Of a DNA stretch of 28,496 nt, positions 1 to 7,819 are shown in pieces (within the stretch, counting starts at the first letter, position 1; every line of letters starts with the position of its first letter). A model generated the notes under the pieces. That model was not told the DNA's origin and did no database searches. It saw only the letters and a program-made list of their open reading frames with translations. Location of the stretch: positions 1 to 28,496 of the forward strand of contig JANNGZ010000468.1 in NCBI GenBank assembly GCA_031404155.1, read 5' to 3'. The translations under genes and the position numbers were made by a program. The stretch comes from JANNGZ01 sp031404155. Lineage in GTDB: Bacteria > Pseudomonadota > Gammaproteobacteria > Burkholderiales > Burkholderiaceae_C.

Positions 1-337
1 CAGCGGCACCATGGTGGTTGTCATTCGTGACACGCCGCGGCCGCGCGGAGATGTCATCGAATGTCTCTATGCCAGCCCCGACCCGCGACGGTGTGAACGC
101 ACGCGGCGCGACGCGACTGCCGCGGCGCCGCTGGATGTACGCGCCGCGTCCGTGGCGGGTGTGCCCCTGTGGGACTTCGCCGACAACATATGCCGCGCCG
201 AAAGCTGCCCGGTGTACCTGCCGTCGCAGGCCCTCGTGGTCTACCGCGACGACAACCACCTGAGCGCCAGCTTCGCACGCTCGCTGGCGCCGGCGTTGGC
301 GCAGCGCTGGCCGAGCCTGCCGACCCAGGGCCGATAA
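1..337 (+). CDS. OafA-type O-acyltransferase, C-terminal SGNH domain (5' end outside window)
   Basis: The reading frame is open from base 2, so the gene enters from the left edge. The visible ~110 residues look like the C-terminal SGNH-hydrolase-like domain that follows the membrane acyltransferase-3 domain in OafA/YrhL-type proteins. Visible signs are the start of the piece (VVVIRDTPRPRGDV), two cysteines spaced as in this domain (ICRAESC), and the final YRDDNHLS block, which carries the Asp and His of the SGNH catalytic set. Members of this family O-acetylate polysaccharides in the inner membrane or periplasm. Its place just before a flippase fits decoration of the repeat unit. The internal ATG at base 11 is not believed to be a real start because the protein clearly continues upstream. 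The membrane domain cannot be seen, so the substrate is unknown. Confidence 0.75.
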   Translation, partial: SGTMVVVIRDTPRPRGDVIECLYASPDPRRCERTRRDATAAAPLDVRAASVAGVPLWDFADNICRAESCPVYLPSQALVVYRDDNHLSASFARSLAPALAQRWPSLPTQGR

Positions 338-479
338 TCGCGCGGCTGTCTGGCTGGCGCCGGGTACGGGCAACGCGCTCCACCGGCGCCGCCTGGCGTT
401 CGCGGAGGGCGCCGCGGCCCCGGCGCTCGAAACTCACCCGACATCTGCCCCCAAGGACCCACCACTGAGCGGCGCGCGC

Positions 480-1805
480 ATGCGTTCGAGACGCGGAGCT
501 GAAATTGCAGACATGGCCGGTGCCACCACGAGTTTTTTCTGCCCCGCTGGCGCCTCGCTGATGAGCCGGTCGGCCGACGTCTTCTGGCGCCAGGTGGGCA
601 CCGTGCTCGCGGGTACCGCGCTGGCGCAGGCCATCCCGCTTGCCGGCTCGTTGTTGATTGCACGGCTGTACGCACCGGCCGAGTTCGGCATGTTCGCGGC
701 CTGGCTCGGCGGGGCGCATCTTGCCGCGGTGGCGCTGAGCGGCCGCTTCGAACTTGCGCTGGCGCTGGAGCCCGAGGGCGCGCCGCGCCGCGTTGCCGCT
801 GTTGCTACGCTGGTCGTTGTGCTGATCCTGGCATGGCCGCTGGCCGCCCTGGCCGCGGTGCTCGCACTGGCGGGTGGCTTCGACGACGTGCCGGCGGCGC
901 TGTGGTGGCTGCTCGTGCCTACCGCCATGGCCATCGCCGCCGCACAAACCTGGCAGTCGTGGGCGGCGGCCGACGGTCGGCTGGGGGATCTGTCGCGACT
1001 TCGCGTTGGGCAGGCCGCAGCGGTCACTGGCGCGCAGGTGCTGGCGGGCGTGTGGTGGCCGTCGGCGCCGGCGCTGGCCGGTGCCCACCTGGTGGGCTTG
1101 GTGCTCGGCCTTCTGCTCGCGTGGCAGGCACTGCCGTTGAGGCGGGCGGACATGGGGTCCGGCGCTGCGCTGCGTGCAGAGGTGCGCTCGTTCTGGTCGC
1201 GGCGGCGGCGCTTTCCGATGCTCTCCTTGCCGGCCGACAGCGTGAACAGCGCCGCCGCGCAGCTCCCGTTGCTCATCATCGGCAGCCGCTTTGGCGCCGA
1301 GATGGCCGGCTTGCTCGCGCTCACGCTGCGTGTGCTGGCGGTGCCGATCGCCTTGCTCGGCTCCTCGGTGCTCGACGTGTTCCGGCGCCGCAGCGCGGCA
1401 AGCTGGCGTGCCCAGGGCCACTGCCGCGAGGACTTCGACCGAACCTTCAAGGTGCTCGCGCTCGGCTCGCTGGCCGCGGCGGTGCCGGTGGCGCTGTTCG
1501 CCGAGCCGCTGTTCGCGCTGGCCTTCGGCGAGCGCTGGCGCCTGTCGGGCACGATTGCGTTGTGGTTGTTGCCGCTGTTCGCGCTGCGCTTCGTGGCCAG
1601 CCCGCTGAGCTACCTGTTCTATGTTGCCGGCAAGCAGCATGTCGACCTGCTGTGGCAATGCGGCCTGCTAGCGCTGACCTTGGCCACGCTCTGGCTGCCG
1701 TCGAGCGCTTCTTCCGCGCTGCTGGCTTACAGCGCCGGCTACAGCGCGATGTACGCGGTTTACCTTTGGCTGTCGTACCGCTACAGCCGCGGAGTGCGGG
1801 CGTGA
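480..1805 (+). CDS. Wzx-like polysaccharide flippase (cluster A)
   Basis: This is a 441-residue, very hydrophobic protein with about ten to twelve membrane segments and short basic loops, as in the oligosaccharide flippase (Wzx, MOP superfamily). Family-like blocks include the first helix region with LIARLYAPAEFGMFA (around residues 58-72) and the mid-protein PLLIIGSRFGAEMAGLLAL. It would flip undecaprenyl-diphosphate-linked repeat units across the inner membrane. Two starts are possible: ATG at 480, or ATG at 561 (MSRSADVFWRQ), which fits the usual family N-terminus better. Neither has a clear Shine-Dalgarno sequence. Its stop overlaps the GTG start of hisH by 4 nt, so translational coupling is likely. 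The 142 nt before it hold nothing recognised. A second, different Wzx lies at 22193-23704. Confidence 0.85.
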   Translation: MRSRRGAEIADMAGATTSFFCPAGASLMSRSADVFWRQVGTVLAGTALAQAIPLAGSLLIARLYAPAEFGMFAAWLGGAHLAAVALSGRFELALALEPEGAPRRVAAVATLVVVLILAWPLAALAAVLALAGGFDDVPAALWWLLVPTAMAIAAAQTWQSWAAADGRLGDLSRLRVGQAAAVTGAQVLAGVWWPSAPALAGAHLVGLVLGLLLAWQALPLRRADMGSGAALRAEVRSFWSRRRRFPMLSLPADSVNSAAAQLPLLIIGSRFGAEMAGLLALTLRVLAVPIALLGSSVLDVFRRRSAASWRAQGHCREDFDRTFKVLALGSLAAAVPVALFAEPLFALAFGERWRLSGTIALWLLPLFALRFVASPLSYLFYVAGKQHVDLLWQCGLLALTLATLWLPSSASSALLAYSAGYSAMYAVYLWLSYRYSRGVRA

Positions 1806-2413
1806 TCGCGATCGTCGACTACGACATCGGCAACCTCGCCGCAGTGGCCAACATGCTGCAACGCCTGGGCGCGGACAGCGAGATCACCGCCGACCCGGCG
1901 CGCATCGAACAGGCGGACAGGATCATCTTGCCCGGCAACGGCGCGTTCGACGCCTGCATGCGCAACCTGCGCGCGAGCGGCCTGGTGCCCTTGCTCGAAC
2001 ACAAGGTGCTGCGCCAACACACGCCGCTGCTCGGCATCTGCGTCGGCGCGCAGATGCTCGGGCACGGCAGCGAGGAGGGAGGCGAGCGCGGCCTGGGCTG
2101 GATGGACCTGCGGGTGCGCCGCTTCCCCAACCTGCCCGGGCTGCGCGTGCCGCACATGGGCTGGAACGACGTGCGCATCGAGCAGCCCCGCCACCCGCTG
2201 GCGCAGGGCCTGGAGCCGCCCTCGCGTTTCTACTTCGTGCACAGCTACCTGATCGAGCCGGCCGATGCCGCGGACGTGCTGCTGAGCGCCGAATACGGCA
2301 CCCGGTTTGCCGCCGCCGTCGCGCGCGGCAGTATCAGCGGTGTGCAGTTCCACCCCGAGAAGAGCCACCGCTTTGGCAAGCGGCTGCTCGGCAATTTCGC
2401 ATCGATCCCCTGA
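1802..2413 (+). CDS. hisH: HisH-like glutamine amidotransferase subunit of an acetamidino-sugar system
   Basis: This is a class I glutaminase of 203 residues. The nucleophile Cys80 sits in GICVGAQ and the His-Glu pair is in VQFHPEKSH (His184, Glu186), so all three catalytic residues are present. The oxyanion-strand region reads LPGNGAF, where histidine-pathway HisH usually has PGVG. The start is GTG at 1802, overlapping the flippase stop as GTGA and preceded by GGAG at 1791-1794 with a 7-nt spacer. It would release ammonia from glutamine and pass it through the HisF-like partner. No other histidine genes are present, and the next two genes are hisF-like and a WbpG/WbuX-type amidotransferase. 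The role is therefore very likely nitrogen supply for making an acetamidino group on a nucleotide sugar (WbuY role), not histidine synthesis. Confidence 0.92.
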   Translation: MIAIVDYDIGNLAAVANMLQRLGADSEITADPARIEQADRIILPGNGAFDACMRNLRASGLVPLLEHKVLRQHTPLLGICVGAQMLGHGSEEGGERGLGWMDLRVRRFPNLPGLRVPHMGWNDVRIEQPRHPLAQGLEPPSRFYFVHSYLIEPADAADVLLSAEYGTRFAAAVARGSISGVQFHPEKSHRFGKRLLGNFASIP

Positions 2414-3168
2414 TGCTGCGCACCCGCGTCATTCCCTGCCTGCTGCTGCGCGGCCACGGCCTGGTGAAGACACGCCGCTTCAAGGAGCCGGTGTACATCG
2501 GCGACCCGGTCAACGCGGTGCGTATCTTCAGCGAGAAGGAGGTCGACGAACTGGTGCTGCTCGACATCGATGCCTCGCGCGAACAGCGCGAGCCGAACTA
2601 CGAGCTGGTCGCCGAAATCGCAGGCGAGTGTTTCATGCCAGTGGCCTACGGCGGTGGCATCCGCACGCTCGAGCAGGTGCGCCGCCTGATCCGCTCGGGT
2701 GTGGAGAAGGTGGTCATCAATTCGGCGGCGTGCACGTCCACCGAGGTGATCCGCGCTGCGGCCGACGTGTTTGGCAGCCAGGCGGTGATGGGCGCGGTGG
2801 ACGTACGCAAGCCGCTGCTCGGCGGCTGGCGTGTGATGGCGCGCTCGGGCACCGTGGAGACCGGGCTGGCGCTGGACGCCCATGTGCAGGCGCTTGTCGC
2901 GTCCGGTGCCGGCGAGCTTCTGGTCAACAACATCGACCGCGACGGCACCATGGCCGGTTTCGACCTCGACCTGATCCGCAGGCTGACGGGCCTGGTCAAC
3001 GTGCCGGTCGTGGCCTGCGGCGGCGCGGGTTCGGTCGAACACCTGCGCCAAGCGGTGCAGGAAGCCGGCGCGTCCGCGGTCGCAGCCGGAAGCCTCTTCG
3101 TCTTCCACGGCAAACACCGCGCCGTGCTGATCAACTACCCGAGTGCCGCCGAACTCCAATGGCAGTGA
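2413..3168 (+). CDS. hisF: HisF-like acetamidino-modification subunit (WbuZ/HisF2 type), Asp11 lost
   Basis: This 251-residue TIM barrel is clearly homologous to HisF. The N-terminus reads RVIPCLLLRGHG, where canonical HisF has CLDVKDG. Residue 11, the general acid/base Asp in imidazole-glycerol-phosphate synthase, is Leu here. Asp130 is kept (GAVDVRKP), as are ammonia-gate counterparts Arg5, Glu46, Lys99 and a Glu at 168. The lyase half-reaction is therefore probably lost while the ammonia channel is kept. This agrees with known HisF paralogues in O-antigen loci that partner WbpG/WbuX proteins. Its start ATG overlaps the hisH stop by 1 nt, and its end overlaps the amidotransferase gene by 10 nt, so the three are a coupled unit. 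Assignment to the family is firm; loss of the classical activity is inferred from one residue. Confidence 0.9.
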   Translation: MLRTRVIPCLLLRGHGLVKTRRFKEPVYIGDPVNAVRIFSEKEVDELVLLDIDASREQREPNYELVAEIAGECFMPVAYGGGIRTLEQVRRLIRSGVEKVVINSAACTSTEVIRAAADVFGSQAVMGAVDVRKPLLGGWRVMARSGTVETGLALDAHVQALVASGAGELLVNNIDRDGTMAGFDLDLIRRLTGLVNVPVVACGGAGSVEHLRQAVQEAGASAVAAGSLFVFHGKHRAVLINYPSAAELQWQ

Positions 3169-4307
3169 ACCCACCGACCCAGGCCTGCACGCGCTGCGTG
3201 ATGGACACCAGCGACCCGGAGATCCGCTTCGACGCCGCGGGCGTGTGCAATCACTGCCACGAGTTCGACACCGTGACCCGCCGGCATTGGTTCCCCAACG
3301 ACGAAGGCAGGCTGCGCTGGGCCGCATTGGCCGAACAAATTCGCAATGAAGGGCGAGGGCGCGACTACGACTGCATCCTCGGCCTGTCGGGCGGCATCGA
3401 CAGCTCCTACCTCGCGATCAAGATGCGCGACTGGGGCCTGCGCCCGTTGGTCGTGCATGTGGACGCGGGCTGGAACAGCGAGCTTGCGGTGGCCAACATC
3501 GAGGCGATCGTCAAACACTGCAACTTCGACTTGCATACCCATGTGGTCGACTGGGAAGAGATGCGCGACCTGCACCTGGCCTACCTGCGCGCCGGCATCG
3601 CCAATCAGGACGTGCCGCAAGACCACATCTTCTTCGCCAGCCTCTACCACTTCGCCACGCGCAACCGCATTCGCACCATCCTGAGCGGCGGCAACCTGGC
3701 CACCGAGGGCATCTTCCCCAAGGCCTGGCACGGCAGCGCGATGGACGCGATCAACCTCAAGGCGATCCATAAACGATTCGGCGAGCGCCCGCTCAAGGCC
3801 TACCGCACGGTGAGCTTTTTCCAGGCCTACCTCTGGTATCCGTTCGTGAAGAAGATGCGGACCGTACGGCCACTGAACTACATGCCCTACGACAAGTCTG
3901 CCGCGGTGGCCGAGCTCCAAGCCTCGATCGGCTGGCGCTCGTACGGGCGCAAACATGGCGAGTCGCTGTTCACCAAGCTGTTCCAGAACCACTACCTGCC
4001 GCTGAAGTTCGGCTACGACAAACGGCGGCCGCACCTGTCCAGCCTGATCGTCTCCGGCCAGACGACGCGCGCGCAGGCGCTGGCCGAACTGGCCAAGCCG
4101 CTCTACGACGCGCAGGAGCTGGAGATTGACATCGCCTACTTCTGCAAGAAGCTGCGCATCACGCGGGCTCAGTTCGACGCCTTCATCAGCGAGCCGCCGC
4201 GCCACTACACCGACTTCCCCACCTGGGCAGGGCGCTACCGGCGGCTCAAGCGGGTGCAGGCCGTGGTGGAGCGTGTGCTGGGGCGGAGGGTGAATGTCTA
4301 TTCGTGA
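3159..4307 (+). CDS. N-acetyl sugar amidotransferase (WbpG/WbuX/PseA family)
   Basis: The protein has 382 residues. Near the N-terminus are two CxxC pairs (Cys10/Cys13 and Cys30/Cys33), a likely zinc site typical of the family. The PP-loop ATP-pyrophosphatase motif SGGIDSS is at residues 77-83, followed by VVHVDAGWNSE. Family members adenylate an N-acetyl group of a nucleotide sugar and replace its oxygen with ammonia, giving an acetamidino group, as for ManNAc3NAmA in Pseudomonas aeruginosa (WbpG) and FucNAm in E. coli O145 (WbuX). The ammonia would come from the HisH/HisF pair just upstream. The ATG at 3159 was chosen because it lies inside the end of hisF and the CxxC-containing N-terminus begins right after it. 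The exact substrate cannot be told from this gene. Confidence 0.92.
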   Translation: MAVNPPTQACTRCVMDTSDPEIRFDAAGVCNHCHEFDTVTRRHWFPNDEGRLRWAALAEQIRNEGRGRDYDCILGLSGGIDSSYLAIKMRDWGLRPLVVHVDAGWNSELAVANIEAIVKHCNFDLHTHVVDWEEMRDLHLAYLRAGIANQDVPQDHIFFASLYHFATRNRIRTILSGGNLATEGIFPKAWHGSAMDAINLKAIHKRFGERPLKAYRTVSFFQAYLWYPFVKKMRTVRPLNYMPYDKSAAVAELQASIGWRSYGRKHGESLFTKLFQNHYLPLKFGYDKRRPHLSSLIVSGQTTRAQALAELAKPLYDAQELEIDIAYFCKKLRITRAQFDAFISEPPRHYTDFPTWAGRYRRLKRVQAVVERVLGRRVNVYS

Positions 4308-5484
4308 AGGCCCCCAGGCCGCCGCTCCACGGCGTCTGCCTCCCGAGGGGGACAAGGGACTCGGAAGCGGCCCTTCGTTTCCTTGCGAGCGAGTGGTGCA
4401 CCTGAGCACCGCGCACCCGCGCGACGATGTGCGCATCTTCCACAAGGAATGTGTCGGCCTGGCCGCAGCCGGATACGAGGTGCACCTGCTGGTGGCCGAT
4501 GGCAAGGGCCCCGAGCGCCGCGACGGCGTGGTGATCCACGACATCGGGAGCGTTGCCGGCCGTGCGCGCCGCATCGCGCTGCAACCCTGGCGCATGTGGC
4601 GCGCGGCGCGTAGCCTCAAGGCGCGGCTCTATCACTTCCACGACCCCGAGCTGATTCCGGTGGCGCTGCTATTGCGCCGCGGTGGCGCGGCCGTGGTCTA
4701 CGACGCGCATGAAGACGTGCCGCGTGCGGTGCTGAGCAAGTTCTGGATTCGGCCCGGACTGCGCTGCGCCGTGGCGGCGGTCTTCGAGCGGCTGGAAGAA
4801 TTCGCGGCACGGCGCTTCGCGGCGGTGGTGACGGCCACACCACATATCGCGCGGCGCTTTCGCGCCCTGAACCCACGCAGCGTCGACATCAACAACTACC
4901 CACTCCAGCGCGAGCTGGCCGGCGAGGGTGCCGCGGCGACGTCCGGTCGCGCGGTTTGTTATGTCGGCGGCATCGGCATCATCCGCGGCGCGGTGGAAAT
5001 GATTGGCGCATTCGAGCATGTCGATGCAACGCTGATCCTCGCGGGCAAGTTCGAGAACGCGAAGACCGAGGCACTGTTGCGTGCGCTTCCCGGCTGGCGA
5101 AACGTGGACTACCGCGGCCTGGTGTCGCGTGAACAGGTGCGCGAGATCATGGCCGGCGCGCGCGCCGGGCTGATCTTCTTCCATCCCGAGCCGAACCATG
5201 TCGACGCGCAGCCGAACAAGATGTTCGAGTACATGTCAGCGGGCCTGCCGGTGCTGGCATCGGACTTCCCGCTTTGGCGCGAGTTGCTCGCCGATTCTGG
5301 CGCGGGGCGTTGTGCCAACCCGCTCGATGCGCTCGCGATCGCGCGCTTGATCGGCGACCTGTTGGCCGACCCGGCGGCGGCGCGAGCGATGGGCGAACGC
5401 GGCCGCGCGGCGGTGCGCGAGCGCTACCACTGGGCCCACGAGGAGCGCAAGCTCACCGCCCTGTATCGCGAGGTGCTGGCGTGA
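4294..5484 (+). CDS. GT4-family glycosyltransferase
   Basis: This is a GT-B glycosyltransferase of 396 residues if read from ATG 4294. The recognisable domain begins with VVHLSTAHPRDDVRIFHKE, an N-terminal block common in GT4 enzymes of O-antigen loci. The C-terminal half has NKMFEYMSAGLPVLASDFP, containing the Glu of the nucleotide-sugar-binding site. It would add one sugar to the lipid-linked repeat unit at the cytoplasmic face. The start is uncertain: ATG 4294 has GGAGG at 4285-4289 just before it, but the first ~33 residues are translated from a repeat-like element. A GTG at 4393 would remove them and begin at the conserved domain. The stop overlaps the epimerase start as GTGA. Donor and acceptor are unknown. 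Confidence 0.85.
   Translation: MSIREGPQAAAPRRLPPEGDKGLGSGPSFPCERVVHLSTAHPRDDVRIFHKECVGLAAAGYEVHLLVADGKGPERRDGVVIHDIGSVAGRARRIALQPWRMWRAARSLKARLYHFHDPELIPVALLLRRGGAAVVYDAHEDVPRAVLSKFWIRPGLRCAVAAVFERLEEFAARRFAAVVTATPHIARRFRALNPRSVDINNYPLQRELAGEGAAATSGRAVCYVGGIGIIRGAVEMIGAFEHVDATLILAGKFENAKTEALLRALPGWRNVDYRGLVSREQVREIMAGARAGLIFFHPEPNHVDAQPNKMFEYMSAGLPVLASDFPLWRELLADSGAGRCANPLDALAIARLIGDLLADPAAARAMGERGRAAVRERYHWAHEERKLTALYREVLA
4308..4392 (+). repeat. GC-rich intergenic repeat-like element, partly palindromic
   Basis: The bases between the amidotransferase stop and the conserved part of the next glycosyltransferase do not look like coding sequence. They contain a short hairpin (CGCCG, loop CTCCA, CGGCG), a CTCCCGAGGGGG run and a GGCCCTTCG end that partly mirrors the GAAGGCCCCC start. 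From memory this resembles dispersed intergenic elements of Burkholderiales containing CCCCCGAGGGGG, but no second copy was seen in this window. It stays open in the frame of the downstream gene. Confidence 0.4.
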
Positions 5485-6569
5485 AAAAGATCGTCACTGT
5501 GCTCGGCGCGCGGCCCCAGTTCATCAAGGCCAGCGTGGTCTCGCACGCCATCGCCACGCAGGGCGGCGGCCTGACCGAGGTACTGGTGCATACCGGGCAG
5601 CATTTCGACGCCAACATGTCCGAGGTGTTCTTCGCCGAACTGGGCATGGCGCCGCCAGCGCACCGGCTCGATATTCATGGCGGGCGGCACGGCGAGATGA
5701 CCGGCCGCATGCTCGCCGAGGTCGAGCGCGTGCTGCTGGCCGAAGAGCCGGCCGCGGTGCTGGTGTACGGCGACACCAACTCCACGCTCGCCGGCGCGCT
5801 GGCCGCGGTCAAGCTGCACATCCCGGTGGCGCATGTCGAAGCGGGCTTGCGCTCGTTCAACCTGGCGATGCCCGAGGAGATCAACCGCATCCTCACCGAC
5901 CGCATCGCACTTTGGCTGTTCACGCCGACCGAGGGCGCTGCCGCGCATTTGCTGCGCGAAGGAACGCCGGCGGAGCGCATCGTGCCGGTCGGCGACGTGA
6001 TGTTCGACGTGGCCCTGCATCACGGGGCGCGGGCTGGCGACGCGGGTGGCGCGATCGCGGCGCTCGGGCTGCAAGCGGGCGCGTACGCGCTGGCCACGGT
6101 TCACCGCGCCGAGAACACCGACGATGCGGGCAGGCTCGCGGTCATCGTCGAAGCGTTCGAGCAGCTTGCGCGGCGCCTGCGGGTGGTATGGCCGATGCAT
6201 CCGCGCACGCGATTGCGCTTGGCCGCGCAGGGCCGAACTCTCCAGGGCGTGGATGTGATCGACCCGCTGGGCTACCTCGACATGGTGCGGCTGGAGCGCG
6301 ATGCCGCGCTGATCGCCACCGACTCCGGCGGCGTGCAGAAGGAGGCCTACTTCCATCGGGTGCCCTGCGTCACGCTGCGCGACGAGACCGAGTGGGTCGA
6401 ACTGGTTGATGCCGGCTGGAACCGCGTCGCACCACCCACCAGCGTGGCCTCGGTGGTGGCCGCGATGCACGCGGCGATCGGCAGCCAGGGTGCGCCGGTG
6501 CAACCCTATGGCCGCGGCGACGCCGCGCAACGCATCGTGCAGCGCCTGCGCGCCGACCTCGCGGTGTGA
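5481..6569 (+). CDS. wecB: Non-hydrolysing UDP-N-acetylglucosamine 2-epimerase family (WecB/WbpI/FnlC)
   Basis: The protein has 362 residues, the normal length for the family. Motifs in order are GARPQFIKA (9-17), HTGQHFD (37-43), YGDTNST (96-102), HVEAGLRS (118-125), PEE (131-133), VHRAENTDD, and a C-terminal TDSGGVQKEA. Acidic residues equivalent to the catalytic Asp95/Glu117/Glu131 of WecB are present at Asp98, Glu120 and Glu132. The start is GTG 5481, with CGAGG about 7 nt upstream and a 4-nt overlap with the preceding gene. The GARPQFIKA form is the one I associate with WbpI-like enzymes rather than E. coli WecB (GTRPE). Together with the amidotransferase trio, a 2-epimerisation that feeds an acetamidino sugar (ManNAc3NAcA-like or FucNAc-like) is plausible. 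The exact substrate is inferred. Confidence 0.88.
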   Translation: MKKIVTVLGARPQFIKASVVSHAIATQGGGLTEVLVHTGQHFDANMSEVFFAELGMAPPAHRLDIHGGRHGEMTGRMLAEVERVLLAEEPAAVLVYGDTNSTLAGALAAVKLHIPVAHVEAGLRSFNLAMPEEINRILTDRIALWLFTPTEGAAAHLLREGTPAERIVPVGDVMFDVALHHGARAGDAGGAIAALGLQAGAYALATVHRAENTDDAGRLAVIVEAFEQLARRLRVVWPMHPRTRLRLAAQGRTLQGVDVIDPLGYLDMVRLERDAALIATDSGGVQKEAYFHRVPCVTLRDETEWVELVDAGWNRVAPPTSVASVVAAMHAAIGSQGAPVQPYGRGDAAQRIVQRLRADLAV

Positions 6570-7819
6570 ACATCCTGCTGCTGAACCACTACGCCGGCAG
6601 CCCCGCCCTCGGCATGGAGTACCGGCCGTACTACCTGGCGCGCGAATGGGTGCGCATGGGGCATCGGGTTCGGGTGATGGCCGCGAGTTTTTCGCATGTG
6701 CGCACGCGGCAGCCCGCGATGGCTGAGCGGGCGACCGACGCGCCAATCGACGAGGAGATCGACGGCATCGCGTACCGCTGGCTGCCCACGCCCAGGTATT
6801 CCGGAAACGGCCTCGGGCGGATGAAGAACATCGTCGCCTTCCTGCGGCAACTGTGGGCCGGCGCGGCGCAGCTCGCGCGCGAGTTCAAGCCCGACGTGGT
6901 GATCGCGTCGAGCACCTACCCGATGGACATCTGGGTCGCGCGGCGCATCGCGCGGCGGGCGCGCGCCACGCTGGTGTGGGAGCTGCACGACCTGTGGCCG
7001 CTGTCGCCGATCGAGCTTTCGGGCATGCCGCGCTGGCATCCCTTTGCGCTGCTGTGCCAAGCCGCCGAGGATGCGGCCTGCCGCGACGCCGACTGCGTGG
7101 TGTCGATGCTGCCCAAGGTGCACCAGCATCTGGCCGGCCGCGGCCTGGATCTGCGCAAACTCGCCATCGTGCCCAACGGCATCAGCACCGACGAGTGGGC
7201 GCTGGAGCCCGAAACGCTGCGTGGCGACGTGGCCAAGTGCATCGCCCGATCGCGTGAGGCTGGTGAAGCGGTGGTCGGCTACGCCGGTTCGATGGGCCTG
7301 CCCAATGCACTGGACGGCCTGCTTGATGCGGCCAAGCTGTTGAGCGGCGAAAAGCTGCACTTCGTGCTGGTGGGCGACGGGCATGAGCGCGAACGACTGG
7401 CTCAACGAATTCAAGCGCAAGGGCTTGCGAATGTGAGCCTGCTGCCACCGATCCCGAAATGCCAGGTGCCGTCGTTCCTGTCGCGGATCGACGTGGCCTA
7501 CATCGGCTGGCAGCGGGTGCCGATCTACCGCTTTGGCATCGCGCCGAACAAGTTGATGGACTACATGATGGCCGGCTGCGTGGTACTTCATTCGGTGGAC
7601 GCGGGCAACGACCCGGTGGCCGAGGCCGGTTGCGGCTTGAGCGTGCCGCCGCAGGATCCGTCCGCGGTGGCGGCTGGCATCCGCACGCTGCTGGCCTTGG
7701 GTGCGGAGGAGCGCCGCGTGATGGGTGAGCGCGGGCGCGCCTTCGTGCGCGAGCATCACGCCTACGATGTGCTGGCGCGCCGCTTTCTGCAGGCGGTGCA
7801 AGGTGCGGCACGGTCATGA
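6566..7819 (+). CDS. WbuB-like GT4 glycosyltransferase
   Basis: This 417-residue GT-B enzyme begins MNILLLNHYAGSP and continues GMEYRPYYLAREWVRMGH. That N-terminus is typical of the WbuB-like branch of GT4, whose named member transfers N-acetyl-L-fucosamine. Further blocks are WELHDLWPLSP, IVPNGISTDEW, FVLVGDGHERE and the C-terminal APNKLMDYMMAGC. The start is GTG at 6566, inside the previous stop (GTGA). WbuB in E. coli lies near the wbuXYZ amidation genes, and here a WbuB-like enzyme also travels with them. This makes an amidated 2,6-dideoxy-HexNAc acceptor or donor an attractive but unproven idea. Confidence 0.85.
   Translation: MNILLLNHYAGSPALGMEYRPYYLAREWVRMGHRVRVMAASFSHVRTRQPAMAERATDAPIDEEIDGIAYRWLPTPRYSGNGLGRMKNIVAFLRQLWAGAAQLAREFKPDVVIASSTYPMDIWVARRIARRARATLVWELHDLWPLSPIELSGMPRWHPFALLCQAAEDAACRDADCVVSMLPKVHQHLAGRGLDLRKLAIVPNGISTDEWALEPETLRGDVAKCIARSREAGEAVVGYAGSMGLPNALDGLLDAAKLLSGEKLHFVLVGDGHERERLAQRIQAQGLANVSLLPPIPKCQVPSFLSRIDVAYIGWQRVPIYRFGIAPNKLMDYMMAGCVVLHSVDAGNDPVAEAGCGLSVPPQDPSAVAAGIRTLLALGAEERRVMGERGRAFVREHHAYDVLARRFLQAVQGAARS

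Noticed and set aside
54..1658. 534-residue open frame on the - strand opposite the acyltransferase tail and the first flippase
   Set aside because: It is rich in Arg, Gln and Ala with no domain pattern, and lies opposite a clear membrane protein. It is a by-product of high GC content.
1802..3168. hisH and hisF as part of a histidine biosynthesis operon
   Set aside because: No other his gene is present, the neighbours are O-antigen genes, a sugar amidotransferase follows, and HisF lacks Asp11.
3135..4619. 494-residue - strand frame across the amidotransferase gene
   Set aside because: It is the complement of the amidotransferase gene, which has CxxC and PP-loop motifs. The composition is His/Arg/Val-rich without motifs.
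5424..6746. 440-residue - strand frame opposite the epimerase
   Set aside because: It is antisense to a gene with all the epimerase motifs and shows no family signature.
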